A stretch of 64,000 bases of DNA from Vibrio penaeicida (GTDB taxonomy: Bacteria; Pseudomonadota; Gammaproteobacteria; Enterobacterales; Vibrionaceae). Location of the stretch: NCBI RefSeq assembly GCF_019977755.1, contig NZ_AP025144.1, forward strand, positions 2,914,001-2,978,000. The letters are read 5' to 3'. A model generated the notes under the pieces. That model was given only the letters and a program-made list of their open reading frames with translations, did no database searches and had not been told where the DNA came from. Shown one piece after another: positions 28,337 through 38,337 of this stretch (the stretch's first letter is position 1; each line of letters starts with the position of its first letter). Position numbers and translations under genes: made by a program.

Positions 28337-30430
28337 TTAGTTTCCGACGGCCTGAACAATTCTAATTTGCTTTTCATCCGGTATTTCCTGATAGGAAAGT
28401 ACTCTTAAGTTCGGGATGGTGTTCTTCACAAATTTTGCGAGCGTTGTTCTTAATACACCTGATGTCAGTAATACTGCTGGCTCACCCTTGAGCTCTTGGT
28501 CATGTGTGGCTTGGCTCAACGAGGACTGCAATCGCTCTGCTAATCCTGGCTCAATGCCTGCCGACTCTCCACCTGACGCCTGCATAGTTTGATGCAATAT
28601 TTGTTCCAACTCAGGAATTAAGGTAATTACTGGCAATTCTGGCTCTATCCCGTTGATTTCCTGAACGATTAGTCGTTTCAACGAAATTCGAACCGCAGCG
28701 GTAAGTATGTCGGGTTCTTGACTCTTTGATGAATACTCGGACAGAGTTTGAACAATGGTGCGAATATCTCGGATAGGAATGGCTTCATTGAGCAAGTTTT
28801 GTAGCACTTTAACCACCACACCAAGCTGAAGCTGGTCCGGTACAAAATTCTCGACCAATTTCGGTGCATTTCTTCCCAGCATTTCCAATAGATTTTGGAC
28901 TTCTTCATGACCAATTAACTGCGAAGCATTGTTTGTGAGTAGCTGGCTCAAGTGAGTCGCAAGTACGGTTGACGAATCGACAACGGTATAACCTAGAGCC
29001 TGAGCGGTTTCTTTCTGATCGTCTTTCACCCATACGGCTTCTAAACCAAATGCAGGGTCAATGGTGGCTTCACCCTCTACGACGCCATAAACTTGACCAG
29101 GGTTAATCGCCAACTCTTGATCGGCACGAATTTCGGCTTCACCTACTGCCACGCCCATTAACGTTATGCGGTAACTGTTTGGTGGCAGTTCGAGATTATC
29201 GCGAATGTGGACAGCAGGTATGAGGAAACCAAAATCTTGTGATAACTTTTTGCGGACACCTTTTACGCGCTCAAGCAGTTCTCCACCTTGGTCCCGGTCA
29301 ACTAGCGGAATCAAGCGATAACCAACTTCCAATCCAATCACGTCTACAGGCTGAACATCGTCCCACGACAGTTCTTTCTGAGAAACAGGCTCAGCTTCTT
29401 GTTTCGCTGGAGTCTTCGGTTTATTCGCTTCTTCTTTCTGTTTTTTGTTGATGTAGTAAGCACCACCACCCGCGATGATAGCCAGCAGTAGGAAAGCAAA
29501 ATGTGGCATTCCAGGCACAATACCCATAACCCCTAATATGCCCGCTGTGATCATGAGCGCTTTCGGGTTATCGAACATCTGGAACACCATTTGTTGTCCC
29601 ATATCTTCGTCAGTATTTTGGCGAGTCACCATTATCGCTGCGCCAATCGAGAGCAAGAGCGACGGCAATTGAGCGACCAAACCGTCACCGATGGTTAGCA
29701 ATGTGTAGATTTGAACTGCATCACCAAAATTCACGTCGTGCTGGATCATACCGATGGAGAGACCACCAATGATGTTGATAAACAAGATCAAAATACCAGC
29801 AATGGCATCTCCTTTAACAAACTTTGACGCACCATCCATCGAACCATAGAAGTCAGCTTCTTTGGTCACTTCAAAGCGCCGAGTCCTGGCTTGCTCCTGA
29901 TCGATAAGCCCTGCGTTCAAATCGGCGTCAATCGCCATTTGTTTACCTGGTAATGCATCCAAAGTAAATCGAGCACTTACTTCTGAAATTCGCCCTGCAC
30001 CTTTGGTGACAACCATGAAGTTAATGATCATCAAAATAAGGAAGACAACCAAACCAACAGCGTAGTTACCCCCAATAACAACGTTACCAAAGGCTTCGAT
30101 TACGTTACCTGCCGCGCCTGGTCCTTCGTGACCATAGAGCAAAACAACACGAGTAGACGCTACGTTGAGCGCAAGCCTCATAAGAGTCGCGACCAGTAGG
30201 ACCGTAGGAAACGCTGCAAAATCAAGAGGGCGACGAGTGTATACCGTCACTAACAAAACGACCATTGCGAGCGCAATATTGAACGTGAACATTAAATCCA
30301 GCAGAAACGGAGGCATGGGCAACACAATCATCGCGAGTGTCGCGAGGACCAGTACCGGAGCCCCTATTGCGGGCATTGCCCGATTACTCATATTGGGCAG
30401 TTTTTCTGCAAATGGCAGGTTCAATTTCAT
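28337..30430 (-). CDS. flhA: Flagellar export apparatus protein FlhA
   Basis: A 697-residue FHIPEP-family protein: about eight N-terminal membrane helices (residues 20-330), with the conserved TRKDALPGKQMAIDAD-type loop seen here as FTLDALPGKQMAIDADLNAG. A large cytoplasmic domain (about 360-697) that docks export substrates follows. First gene of the flhA-flhF-flhG-fliA-che operon, with a sigma-54-type promoter at 30482-30497. The ATG at 30430 has a poor ribosome site. Confidence 0.95.
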   Translation of the reverse strand: MKLNLPFAEKLPNMSNRAMPAIGAPVLVLATLAMIVLPMPPFLLDLMFTFNIALAMVVLLVTVYTRRPLDFAAFPTVLLVATLMRLALNVASTRVVLLYGHEGPGAAGNVIEAFGNVVIGGNYAVGLVVFLILMIINFMVVTKGAGRISEVSARFTLDALPGKQMAIDADLNAGLIDQEQARTRRFEVTKEADFYGSMDGASKFVKGDAIAGILILFINIIGGLSIGMIQHDVNFGDAVQIYTLLTIGDGLVAQLPSLLLSIGAAIMVTRQNTDEDMGQQMVFQMFDNPKALMITAGILGVMGIVPGMPHFAFLLLAIIAGGGAYYINKKQKEEANKPKTPAKQEAEPVSQKELSWDDVQPVDVIGLEVGYRLIPLVDRDQGGELLERVKGVRKKLSQDFGFLIPAVHIRDNLELPPNSYRITLMGVAVGEAEIRADQELAINPGQVYGVVEGEATIDPAFGLEAVWVKDDQKETAQALGYTVVDSSTVLATHLSQLLTNNASQLIGHEEVQNLLEMLGRNAPKLVENFVPDQLQLGVVVKVLQNLLNEAIPIRDIRTIVQTLSEYSSKSQEPDILTAAVRISLKRLIVQEINGIEPELPVITLIPELEQILHQTMQASGGESAGIEPGLAERLQSSLSQATHDQELKGEPAVLLTSGVLRTTLAKFVKNTIPNLRVLSYQEIPDEKQIRIVQAVGN

Positions 30431-30481
30431 AAGAAGCTAAATAGAAGATTTATAAGTTAAAACGCAAGGTGAAGGCTATTA

Positions 30482-30497
30482 TGCAAATTCCAGTCCA
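30482..30497 (-). promoter_or_regulatory. Sigma-54-type promoter upstream of flhA
   Basis: On the minus strand the sequence TGGACTGGAATTTGCA contains the GG-N10-GC core of sigma-54 promoters, with a consensus -12 box (TTTGCA) and a partly matching -24 box. It lies 52 bases upstream of the flhA start, in the gap after flhB. The flhA operon is a sigma-54 class in Vibrio, so context supports it. Confidence 0.7.
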
Positions 30498-30549
30498 TTT
30501 GAATAGTCAAAAATTTGTCTTATCGATAGATAGCGAGAGTATTGAATTA

Positions 30550-31680
30550 TCAATGTCTTAAGTCTGGTGGAATCGGCATGTTCTTCTCTTTTAGTGTAGG
30601 GCGTTCTCCGCCTCGTTTTCGGAACTGCTTCAACTGGAATACATACGCAAGTACTTGAGCCACCGCCGTAAATAAACCGTCAGGAATTTGTTGTTCCAGC
30701 TCAGTGGAATGATAAAGTGCACGAGCAAGTGGTGGTGCAGGGACGACGTAAATATCGTGCTCTCTGGCGATTTCTCGAATTTTTAACGCGATATGATCGG
30801 TACCTTTTGCGACCACAATGGGTGCTTTGTCGGTTTTTTGATTGTAGCGAAGCGCAACAGAGAAGTGCTCTGGGTTGGTAATAATCACATCGGCCTGTGG
30901 AACATCTGCCATCATCCGACGCTGCGCCATTTCACGCTGAAGCATTCTAATGCGCCCTTTCACCTCTGGCTTACCTTCCGTCTCCTTGAATTCGTCTTTC
31001 ACTTCCTGCTTAGTCATTTTTAACTGATTCGCGTGCTGCCATATTTGGAAAGGAATATCGATGGCCACCACAACCAGCAATGAGCAGCTAATAAGCAATG
31101 TGAAGTTAAGCAGAATGTCCAAAGCGTGGAATATATTGGCTGGGAACAAATCTAAACTCAGCTGAAACAGGTCTTTACGGGACGCTTGTATCAGGTAAAA
31201 CGCAACACCCGCGACCAAAAGCACTTTCAAGATTGATTTAATCAATTCAACCCAACTCTGCATACCGACCATCCGTTTCAGGCCACTAAGTGGGTTCATT
31301 TTAGACGCTTTTGGCATCGCAGCTTCAACAGAAAAGCTGATCCCCCCCACTCCAGCAGCACCTGCTAAGGCTGCCACAAAGAGAGTAACCAAAATCAACA
31401 GGAGAGGAAGTATCAGGTAAACCATGGCTCCGAAGATAATCTCGATGAGCTTGCCAAAGTCATAGATTTCTTCTCGGCTCAAAGAGAATAGGCGTGACAT
31501 CACCGTGAACAGCCCTCTTGCGAGAGATTCACCAAACCACATTAGCGCCACAGACCCAATCACTAAAACAGACACGGAAGCAAGTTCCTTAGAGCGGGCG
31601 ACTTGCCCTTTTTCTCTCGCCTGTTTTAGCCGCCTGGGCGTGGCGTCTTCTGTGCGTTCCTGACCGTCTGATTCTGCCAA
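30550..31680 (-). CDS. flhB: Flagellar export switch protein FlhB
   Basis: A 376-residue protein with four membrane helices (about 30-210) and a cytoplasmic domain carrying the self-cleavage motif NPEH (VIITNPEHFSVAL). Cleavage between N and P switches export from hook to filament. The start is TTG at 31680 with AGGAGG six bases upstream, a strong site. The tail beyond residue 350 is basic. Last gene of the fliK-to-flhB operon; about 120 bases separate it from flhA. Confidence 0.95.
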   Translation of the reverse strand: MAESDGQERTEDATPRRLKQAREKGQVARSKELASVSVLVIGSVALMWFGESLARGLFTVMSRLFSLSREEIYDFGKLIEIIFGAMVYLILPLLLILVTLFVAALAGAAGVGGISFSVEAAMPKASKMNPLSGLKRMVGMQSWVELIKSILKVLLVAGVAFYLIQASRKDLFQLSLDLFPANIFHALDILLNFTLLISCSLLVVVAIDIPFQIWQHANQLKMTKQEVKDEFKETEGKPEVKGRIRMLQREMAQRRMMADVPQADVIITNPEHFSVALRYNQKTDKAPIVVAKGTDHIALKIREIAREHDIYVVPAPPLARALYHSTELEQQIPDGLFTAVAQVLAYVFQLKQFRKRGGERPTLKEKNMPIPPDLRH

Positions 31681-31704
31681 AAAAGCCTCCTAGTGCTTAT
31701 TGAC

Positions 31705-32487
31705 CTAACAATTCATATCGATAAGGCGGCAAATTTGCCCACGCCCTTCGAGCCAAATCAAGTCGTAGTGGGTAAACAACCCAGCGATGATATACCAACA
31801 AATCAGTAAACCGACTAACAAGGCAAACGCAAAACCGAGCGAGAATATGTTCAATTGAGGTGCCGCTCTTGTCATTACCCCGAACGACAAGTTAATGGTA
31901 AGTAGAGCGATAATACCCGACAACGACATGCTCAGCGCCATTTTAAACATAGTACCAAACCACAAAGCGAGCTCTCGGTAATCAACCGAATTCAACGCCC
32001 CTTGGCCGATAGGTAAAGCGGTAAAACTCATAACAACCAATTGGATCATTTGCAGATGACCATCAGTCGATAGAAAAAACATGGTCGCCAAAAACATGAA
32101 TAACTGACCAAGTAAGGGCGTATTTTGTCCGTTTGCGGGATCGACCATAGACGCAAAACCCAAACTGGACTGCATACCTAGGATTTGACCCAATACAACA
32201 AACGTTTGCAGCATAAACTGAGTAACGGTCCCCATGGCAATGCCGATCACCAGTTGCTCAAACGTCGTTAAAAAACCTTGAAAAGACAATAGCTCGATAT
32301 CTTCAGGAACAGCGGGAATAGCGGGCATTACCGCAAACGTAATAGCGAGACCTAGATACAAACGGATCCGGGTAGATACAAATCTTGCCCCCGTCACGGT
32401 CATGACCATTAACATCGCTGAAATCCGGCTATAAGGCCAGAAGTAGTTAGCTATCCAGTCGAGAATGATGTCTGCAGAAAACTCCAT
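31705..32487 (-). CDS. fliR: Flagellar export apparatus protein FliR
   Basis: A 260-residue protein with about six hydrophobic segments, part of the FliPQR export gate in the MS ring. The LGFASMVDPANGQNTPLLGQ loop is characteristic. ATG 32487 follows GAGGCGGG; nine bases separate it from fliQ. Confidence 0.94.
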   Translation of the reverse strand: MEFSADIILDWIANYFWPYSRISAMLMVMTVTGARFVSTRIRLYLGLAITFAVMPAIPAVPEDIELLSFQGFLTTFEQLVIGIAMGTVTQFMLQTFVVLGQILGMQSSLGFASMVDPANGQNTPLLGQLFMFLATMFFLSTDGHLQMIQLVVMSFTALPIGQGALNSVDYRELALWFGTMFKMALSMSLSGIIALLTINLSFGVMTRAAPQLNIFSLGFAFALLVGLLICWYIIAGLFTHYDLIWLEGRGQICRLIDMNC

Positions 32488-32495
32488 ACCCGCCT

Positions 32496-32765
32496 CTAAT
32501 GCAGAACAGTTGGCATGCGTTCAATCAGCTCGAAGAAAAACTCCATCAGCATACGTGTCATCCAATGCCCGAATAACATCAAAGCCAAGAGCGTGACAAC
32601 TAGCCTAGGAAGAAAACTCAGTGTTTGTTCGTTGATGGACGTAGCCGCTTGGAAAATGGCAACAACCAAACCAATAATAAGGCTGGGAATAATGATTGCG
32701 CATACCATGACCAGAACCAACCATAGCGATTCTCGGAAAAGGTCAACGAACATTTCAGGAGTCAT
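32496..32765 (-). CDS. fliQ: Flagellar export apparatus protein FliQ
   Basis: An 89-residue membrane protein with two helices (about 16-38 and 52-75), containing the typical VAIFQAATSINEQTLSFLPR between them. Four copies surround the FliP/FliR core of the gate. GGAGGG precedes the ATG. Confidence 0.94.
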   Translation of the reverse strand: MTPEMFVDLFRESLWLVLVMVCAIIIPSLIIGLVVAIFQAATSINEQTLSFLPRLVVTLLALMLFGHWMTRMLMEFFFELIERMPTVLH

Positions 32766-32777
32766 ACATTCCCTCCG

Positions 32778-33647
32778 CTATATTGCAAAACTGCCAGCTA
32801 AGGTGGATAAGATGAGGTTCCAACCATCAACCAGCACAAATAGCATGAGTTTAAAGGGCAAAGAAACGATCATCGGAGAAAGCATCATCATACCCATAGC
32901 CATTAATACAGAGGCAACCACCAAGTCGATGACCAAAAATGGCAAAAAGAGCATAAAACCGATCTGAAACGCGGTCTTCAACTCCGACGTTATAAATGCA
33001 GGGATAAGAATACTCATCGGCACGTCTTCGGGGTTATTTACCTGAGCCCCTGAGATATTGACGAATGTTTCCAAATCTTTAACACGCGTCTGCTTAAGCA
33101 TGAAGTCCTTCATAGGTACTTGAGCCAAAGTAAACGCATCACGAGCGGTAATCTGTTCATTTACATATGGCTGAATGGCTTCATTATTTACTCGGTCTAT
33201 TACAGGGGACATGATGAAGAAGGTGAGAAAAATGGCAATACCAATAATCACCTGATTAGACGGCGTTTGTTGCAAACCCATAGCTTGACGCAATATCGAC
33301 ATCACCACGACAATTCGGGTAAACGACGTCATCAAAATCACCATTGCAGGCAAGAAGCCCAACAATGTCATTAAGGCCAAGACTTGTAAGTTTATCGAGT
33401 AATCTTCAGTACCATCAGGGTTCGTAGTCACCGTTATCGCTGGAATACCACTTCCGGGAGCACCACCTGAGATAAACGCACTTGAAGAGCCTGTTGCAGT
33501 CTGTGATTCCGCCACCGCAATATTTTGCGAACCTACCGCATTCGTCGGAATTGTACTCGCCAATTCTTCCTGCGCTACCACCGAGGTCGAATGGCATAAA
33601 AACAGAAACGCTGCCAGTAAGGCAGCGATAAAATTATTTTTTTTCAT
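32778..33647 (-). CDS. fliP: Flagellar export apparatus protein FliP
   Basis: A 289-residue protein with a cleavable signal peptide ([20 protein letters not shown], ending ...VVAQ) and about four membrane helices. The family motif [21 protein letters not shown] lies near residue 110-130, and [18 protein letters not shown] near 235. Five FliP form the export gate with FliR. It overlaps fliO by 14 bases. The ~70-residue Ser/Ala/Gly-rich stretch after the signal peptide is longer than in enteric FliP. Confidence 0.94.
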   Translation of the reverse strand: MKKNNFIAALLAAFLFLCHSTSVVAQEELASTIPTNAVGSQNIAVAESQTATGSSSAFISGGAPGSGIPAITVTTNPDGTEDYSINLQVLALMTLLGFLPAMVILMTSFTRIVVVMSILRQAMGLQQTPSNQVIIGIAIFLTFFIMSPVIDRVNNEAIQPYVNEQITARDAFTLAQVPMKDFMLKQTRVKDLETFVNISGAQVNNPEDVPMSILIPAFITSELKTAFQIGFMLFLPFLVIDLVVASVLMAMGMMMLSPMIVSLPFKLMLFVLVDGWNLILSTLAGSFAI

Positions 33648-34017
33648 CTTTTTTCAATAACTGACTAAGTTGTTGGGCGAAGGGTGCCGACACGGGTTGT
33701 GCGTCTTCGACAGGCTTGTCCAGTTTAGAAACCAAATTTATAGAGTTCGCGGTTATGCCTACGAGAAACTGCTCTTCTCCGGCCTGCACTATCACTAGCC
33801 GTTCTTTTGTTCCAACAGGTAGCTGGCGAACTATTCTTAGCCCATCTTGCCCCATCATACTAGGCAAACGCATTCGCTTTAATGCCCATGCCAATATGAA
33901 AATAATCGCGATAACAAAGAGCAAAGATCCCAGTGTTGCAGCCATATCTAACTGACCAGCACTGGAGGCCAATGCCGGCACAGGCAGAAACAACCACCAG
34001 CCAAAGAGTTTTTTCAT
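33634..34017 (-). CDS. fliO: Flagellar biosynthesis protein FliO
   Basis: A 127-residue single-span protein: short N-terminal signal-like segment, membrane helix at about 27-47 ([20 protein letters not shown]) and a small cytoplasmic SpoA-related domain with [16 protein letters not shown]. It assists assembly of FliP rings. ATG 34017 follows AGGTAGCC directly after fliN. Confidence 0.92.
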   Translation of the reverse strand: MKKLFGWWLFLPVPALASSAGQLDMAATLGSLLFVIAIIFILAWALKRMRLPSMMGQDGLRIVRQLPVGTKERLVIVQAGEEQFLVGITANSINLVSKLDKPVEDAQPVSAPFAQQLSQLLKKDEKK

Positions 34018-34019
34018 GG

Positions 34020-34427
34020 CTACCTAAGTTTCTTGATTCGTTCAGTTTGGCTAATAACGTCGGTTAGACGAATACCAAACTTGTCGTTCACCACAACGAC
34101 TTCACCGTGCGCGATCAAAGTTCCATTGACCAGTACATCCAGTGATTCACCAGCAACTCGGTCCAATTCAACAACGGAACCTTGGTTCAGTTGTAATAAG
34201 TTACGAATGCTGATTTGTGAACGCCCAACTTCCATCGAAATTGTGACGGGAATATCCATGATGGTGTCGAGTTTACGACGCTCATCTTCAGAAATCGGAG
34301 CTGGCTCATTAGACAATTCTTCAAGGGGAGCCGCTTCAACATCATCATCGCCACCAGATGCTAACGGGTCTTCGCCTAATGCAGCGGCCCATTCATCTGC
34401 CAGTTTTTGATCTTCGTTTGGATCCAT
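34020..34427 (-). CDS. fliN: Flagellar motor switch protein FliN
   Basis: A 135-residue protein from ATG 34427 (AGGTG seven bases upstream); a TTG at 34433 two codons earlier is less likely. The C-terminal SpoA domain (about 55-135) contains DIPVTISMEVGRSQISIRNL, followed by VNDKFGIRLTDVIS. FliN forms the lower C-ring with FliM and binds FliH. The acidic N-terminus (residues 1-50) is typical of gammaproteobacteria. Confidence 0.95.
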   Translation of the reverse strand: MDPNEDQKLADEWAAALGEDPLASGGDDDVEAAPLEELSNEPAPISEDERRKLDTIMDIPVTISMEVGRSQISIRNLLQLNQGSVVELDRVAGESLDVLVNGTLIAHGEVVVVNDKFGIRLTDVISQTERIKKLR

Positions 34428-34437
34428 ACTCAATCAC

Positions 34438-35517
34438 CTACTCATTTGTTTCTGGCGAGATTTCTTCAAACTCATCGCCACTATCTAGTTCTGATTCCAT
34501 GTCATTGCCAAGGAATACCAAATCGGATTTAACCACATCTGGACGCTTAATTTTTTCAGAAACCTGCACAGCCAATTTATCACCGGAGCGACCCATTTTA
34601 ACTCGGTATGTTGGCAGTTCTTCTACAAACATTGTCGCGTTCTCAGGCATCTCAATTGGGATAATGTCGCCAGGTCTTAGTTCCATCAAGTCGCGAAGGG
34701 AAATATCCCGCTCCAACAAGTTCACTCGGAAATTGACGGGAACATCCATAATTTCTTCTTTTAGCGCCGAGCTCCAACGTACGTCAGTTTCCATCTTATC
34801 GGATTGAACACCGGCATCTAAGAGCTCACGGATCGGTTCAACCATGGAGTACGGCATCACAACATGAAAATCACCGCCTCCACCATCCACTTCAATATGG
34901 AAGCTGCTCACGACGATCACCTCAGTCGGGCTCACGATATTCGCCATACTTGGGTTTACTTCTGAATCCAAATACTCAAATTCAACGCCCATAACAGGTG
35001 ACCACGCTTCTTGATAATCTGCAAATACGATTTTCAGAAGCAGTTGGATAATTCGACGTTCCGTCGGTGTAAACTCTCGCCCTTCGATCCGAGCATGGAA
35101 GCGACCATCACCACCAAAGAAGTTTTCCACCAAGATAAAAACTAATCGCGCTTCCATGGTAATAAGCGCTGTACCTTTAAGTGGTCTAAAACGCACCATG
35201 TTCAAACTGGTTGGTACATAAAGGGTGTTTTGGTATTCACCAAACTTCACCATTTGTACACCGTTAATCGATACCTCTGCGGTTTTCCGCAGCATGTTAA
35301 ACAAACTTATTCGAAGGTGCCGAGCAAAGCGCTCATTGATGAGCTCCAAGGTCGGCATTCGACCACGAACAATTCTGTCTTGAGACGAAAAATCATAGTC
35401 GGATGTGTTCTCGGGGGACCCACCACCGGCATCAAGATCATCATCATCTCCGTCATCTACATCATCTACACCATGCAGTAACGCATCAATCTCATCTTGG
35501 CTTAATAAGTCTGTCAC
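34438..35517 (-). CDS. fliM: Flagellar motor switch protein FliM
   Basis: A 359-residue protein. The N-terminal motif DLLSQDEIDALLHG is the CheY-P binding site. An acidic linker, the CheC-like middle domain (about 60-240) and a C-terminal SpoA domain follow. The start is GTG at 35517, soon after the fliL stop. It passes the chemotactic signal to FliG and so reverses the motor. Confidence 0.95.
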   Translation of the reverse strand: MTDLLSQDEIDALLHGVDDVDDGDDDDLDAGGGSPENTSDYDFSSQDRIVRGRMPTLELINERFARHLRISLFNMLRKTAEVSINGVQMVKFGEYQNTLYVPTSLNMVRFRPLKGTALITMEARLVFILVENFFGGDGRFHARIEGREFTPTERRIIQLLLKIVFADYQEAWSPVMGVEFEYLDSEVNPSMANIVSPTEVIVVSSFHIEVDGGGGDFHVVMPYSMVEPIRELLDAGVQSDKMETDVRWSSALKEEIMDVPVNFRVNLLERDISLRDLMELRPGDIIPIEMPENATMFVEELPTYRVKMGRSGDKLAVQVSEKIKRPDVVKSDLVFLGNDMESELDSGDEFEEISPETNE

Positions 35518-35524
35518 AGGATAC

Positions 35525-36019
35525 CTATTGCATTACGAAGTCAGTAAACAGCACTTTCTCAATGACAGGCTGCCCTACTAGCTGACTCAAAGCAGCTTTA
35601 ATATCGTCAGTTGCCTGATCACGTAGCTGCCCACGACCTAAAGGAGTACGAAGTTGCTCAGCAGTAGCGACTCCAAACGTAGAAAGAAGGGTGCTTTCAA
35701 TCAGAGGAGAATGGTGTTTTGCCGTTCCCTCATTTTCGCTCCCTCTCACCATAATTTGGACTTTGATTTGCACCAATCTGTCTTTCTTATCCCCTGTAAC
35801 GTTAAATACAAACGGCTGTGGGATATTGACATAAGAAGCGGGTTCATTAGTGGGAACTGCTGCTTCTTCTGCTACTGGAGTTTCTTCTGCAGGATCGGAT
35901 CCCATCAAGAAAAAGGCTGCGCCACCGCCACCAGCAAGTAAAACGACTACCGCTATGATGATGATCAGGAGCTTGCTTTTTCCTTTGGGCGCGTCTGCGT
36001 CTTGTTGTTCTTCTGCCAT
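35525..36019 (-). CDS. fliL: Flagellar basal body-associated protein FliL
   Basis: A 164-residue inner-membrane protein with a lysine-containing N-terminus, one helix (about 16-38) and a periplasmic domain of the stomatin-like FliL fold (YVNIPQPFVFNV onwards). FliL surrounds the stator units and supports torque. The last residues (LFTDFVMQ) match the conserved end of the family. Confidence 0.93.
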   Translation of the reverse strand: MAEEQQDADAPKGKSKLLIIIIAVVVLLAGGGGAAFFLMGSDPAEETPVAEEAAVPTNEPASYVNIPQPFVFNVTGDKKDRLVQIKVQIMVRGSENEGTAKHHSPLIESTLLSTFGVATAEQLRTPLGRGQLRDQATDDIKAALSQLVGQPVIEKVLFTDFVMQ

Positions 36020-36055
36020 AAACGTCTCGGTTAAATAGAAGGTTAAGTTATAATG

Positions 36056-38191
36056 TTAAGCGTAAAAACTGATTCCATCACGGTTTGGTTTCACATCAAC
36101 GTTAACTTCGAGCGATTCGTCACCCTCTGAGCCAAATTCGCTATCAATGCCATCGCCATCTTTACCTTTTCCGGAACCCTGCCCCGCAACATACTGACTT
36201 TGTTGCTGTTGTCCTGCATTTTGCTGCTGAACGGACGTATCTGCAAGCTGTAAACCTTGTTGAGACAACATTTCTCTCAATCTGGGCATTGCTTGTTCAA
36301 CAATGTCTCGGGTTTGTTGGTTCGCAACCGTAAATTGAACCGACGCAATGTCGTTATTCATCGTCATGCGAATTTGCATTCGCCCTAATTCTGGCGGGTC
36401 TAAGCGAATGTCGACATTTTTGAGGTTTTTAGACAGCATCATCTGAACACGTTCGGCGAGCTGATCACCTGCCGCGGCACCGTCTCGAGATAACTGTAGT
36501 GGTGATTGCTGAGTGGTTGCTACAGCTTGCCCCTCTGCTTTAGCTTGTGCCGCGGTTAAACCTTGTTGCGACGCGACACCAGCGAGTTGTTGGGAAAAAT
36601 CAGCTTTTTCGCCATGACCATTTTCATTGCCTTTAGCCAGTTTAGTCGCGCCTAAAACAGCTGCACTTCCGGCTACCGATGCTGCTGCCACATTACTGGT
36701 TTGAGTCGCTGCACCAGCCGTCATGCTTTGTGCAATCATCTGCTGGTTCATTGCTGCGGCATTGATTTCTTGTGGCATAATTTGTGTCGCGGAAGCCGCC
36801 GCCATTCTATCGGCTGGCAACGGAGTCGACGTTGGATTTGCTAAATGGGCAGCAAGAGCTGCGCTAGCGGCCATTTTGGCATTGTTTGTAGACTCTATCG
36901 CGCCTTTCGCTGCCTGTAATTCCGCTTTGCTCATCTCTGAAGATGTTGTTGTCCACATTGGCTCGGTATATTGACCTTGAAGTTGTTCAGAAGCCGCCAG
37001 TGGTTGGCCATCAAACGATGTCTCTGAAGCTACCTGATTTGCGATAACTCCGGCTCCAACGGCACTGGCTTGAGCACCTTTCAAGTCAACCTTTTGAGTA
37101 TCTGAAAACGTTGTAGCAAGCTTAGTATCAGAATCCATCGCTGACTGAGTCGCTGTATTTTGTGTCCAGTCAATCTGTGCGTCTTGAGGGCTTTGGTTAG
37201 CGTGTTTCAAACCGTTTTGACTGACTGCGCTATTAGCGGTTGCTGCACCTGCAAGCTGCGCATCTTCACCACTTAGCTCGGAAGTACCTTGGACCATTCC
37301 TGCTTGTCCAGTCTTATGTAGTGACTCGGCTCCACTTTGTGCCCCATCAACAGAGAGGTTTGACATTGCTCCAGCTGATGTTTGTGCTATTTGACCTTGG
37401 TTGGCAACAATCATGCCTCCAGAAGCCATGCCTCCTGAAACGGCGACCGCGCCTTTCACAAAGTCACTGCTTGTTTCATCTGTCACTTGCGAAGACGAAA
37501 GCTTACTCGTTTCTGCTGATGCTTTATCAACAGTAGCTGCGCCTATTCCGTTAGAAGCGTCGACATTAGACTGTTGAAGGTATTTGGATTTTGCGTCTGC
37601 TATATCTTGCTCAGAAATAGCCTTTTCATTTAATGGCTGACCTGCCGCCCCTGCGACAACCGCAGAATTTTGTGGCAACTTGTTGCCATTGGAATCGATG
37701 TTTTCAGCTGAATTAGCGTCGGTTGGAGTGTCTTTTGTTTTTAAGGCTTTATTTGAATCGTCGAGCCGACCAAGCAAGTCATTCCCCTCAGTCATAGTTT
37801 GGTCAACGTTTTGTTTTTTAGCGTTTTTTACATCGCCAGCTACGTCTGAGCTTTCCTCAGAACTTGATAGAAGCTTGTCGACAGATTCTTCTCCACCAGC
37901 TTCATCTGTCGATACTGCCGCCACCGCGGCAACCTTTGATGATTCAGAGCCTTTGCCTTCTACATTCTCTGTACCTAGCTCACCTTTTGTTTTACTAGAC
38001 TCTTCTGAACCATCTACTTTGATTTTTTTACTTGATTCAGTGGGCTCAGACTCAGATGAAAAGACAGATTTTAGCGCGTTAAGAAACCCTCCCGATTCAC
38101 TTTCTTTTGCAGAATCAGTAGATTGGTTGGATTTTCCCAGCAAATAGGATTTGCTTCCGGATTCGTTCACTGACAGAGGATTTTGGCTCAT
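36056..38191 (-). CDS. fliK: Flagellar hook-length control protein FliK
   Basis: A 711-residue protein, longer than the ~400 residues of enteric FliK. I start it at ATG 38191 (MSQNPLSVN) rather than the GTG at 38239, which would add a tail without homology. About 540 residues are low-complexity, rich in Ser, Ala, Gln and Lys, as expected for the molecular ruler. The C-terminal ~150 residues hold the Flg_hook domain (VDIRLDPPELGRMQIRMTM) that contacts FlhB and triggers the substrate switch. The last gene-start of the fliK operon has a sigma-54 promoter at 38293. Confidence 0.92.
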   Translation of the reverse strand: MSQNPLSVNESGSKSYLLGKSNQSTDSAKESESGGFLNALKSVFSSESEPTESSKKIKVDGSEESSKTKGELGTENVEGKGSESSKVAAVAAVSTDEAGGEESVDKLLSSSEESSDVAGDVKNAKKQNVDQTMTEGNDLLGRLDDSNKALKTKDTPTDANSAENIDSNGNKLPQNSAVVAGAAGQPLNEKAISEQDIADAKSKYLQQSNVDASNGIGAATVDKASAETSKLSSSQVTDETSSDFVKGAVAVSGGMASGGMIVANQGQIAQTSAGAMSNLSVDGAQSGAESLHKTGQAGMVQGTSELSGEDAQLAGAATANSAVSQNGLKHANQSPQDAQIDWTQNTATQSAMDSDTKLATTFSDTQKVDLKGAQASAVGAGVIANQVASETSFDGQPLAASEQLQGQYTEPMWTTTSSEMSKAELQAAKGAIESTNNAKMAASAALAAHLANPTSTPLPADRMAAASATQIMPQEINAAAMNQQMIAQSMTAGAATQTSNVAAASVAGSAAVLGATKLAKGNENGHGEKADFSQQLAGVASQQGLTAAQAKAEGQAVATTQQSPLQLSRDGAAAGDQLAERVQMMLSKNLKNVDIRLDPPELGRMQIRMTMNNDIASVQFTVANQQTRDIVEQAMPRLREMLSQQGLQLADTSVQQQNAGQQQQSQYVAGQGSGKGKDGDGIDSEFGSEGDESLEVNVDVKPNRDGISFYA

Positions 38192-38292
38192 AAACACACT
38201 CTCTATGCGTTGGTTCACTCTAGTGACCAACTGCGTCACGATTAACAGTCGACTTTCGGCGATTCAATTCAGTTTATATAAGTCAGAAAGTT

Positions 38293-38308
38293 TGCAAAAA
38301 ATGAGCCA
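38293..38308 (-). promoter_or_regulatory. Sigma-54-type promoter upstream of fliK
   Basis: On the minus strand TGGCTCATTTTTTGCA has the GG-N10-GC core and an exact TTGCA -12 box. It lies about 100 bases upstream of the fliK start and 30 bases past the end of fliJ. It would drive the fliKLMNOPQR-flhB operon under FlrC control. Confidence 0.75.
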
Positions 38309-38337
38309 ATTTGAATTCATATACTCTAGTTACAAGA

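Noticed and set aside
32515..32967. 150-codon plus-strand frame opposite fliQ/fliP
   Set aside because: Spans two real genes and the gap between them on the other strand; composition is not protein-like.
37680..38147. 155-codon plus-strand frame opposite fliK
   Set aside because: Ser-rich translation is the mirror of the low-complexity fliK sequence; no independent coding evidence.
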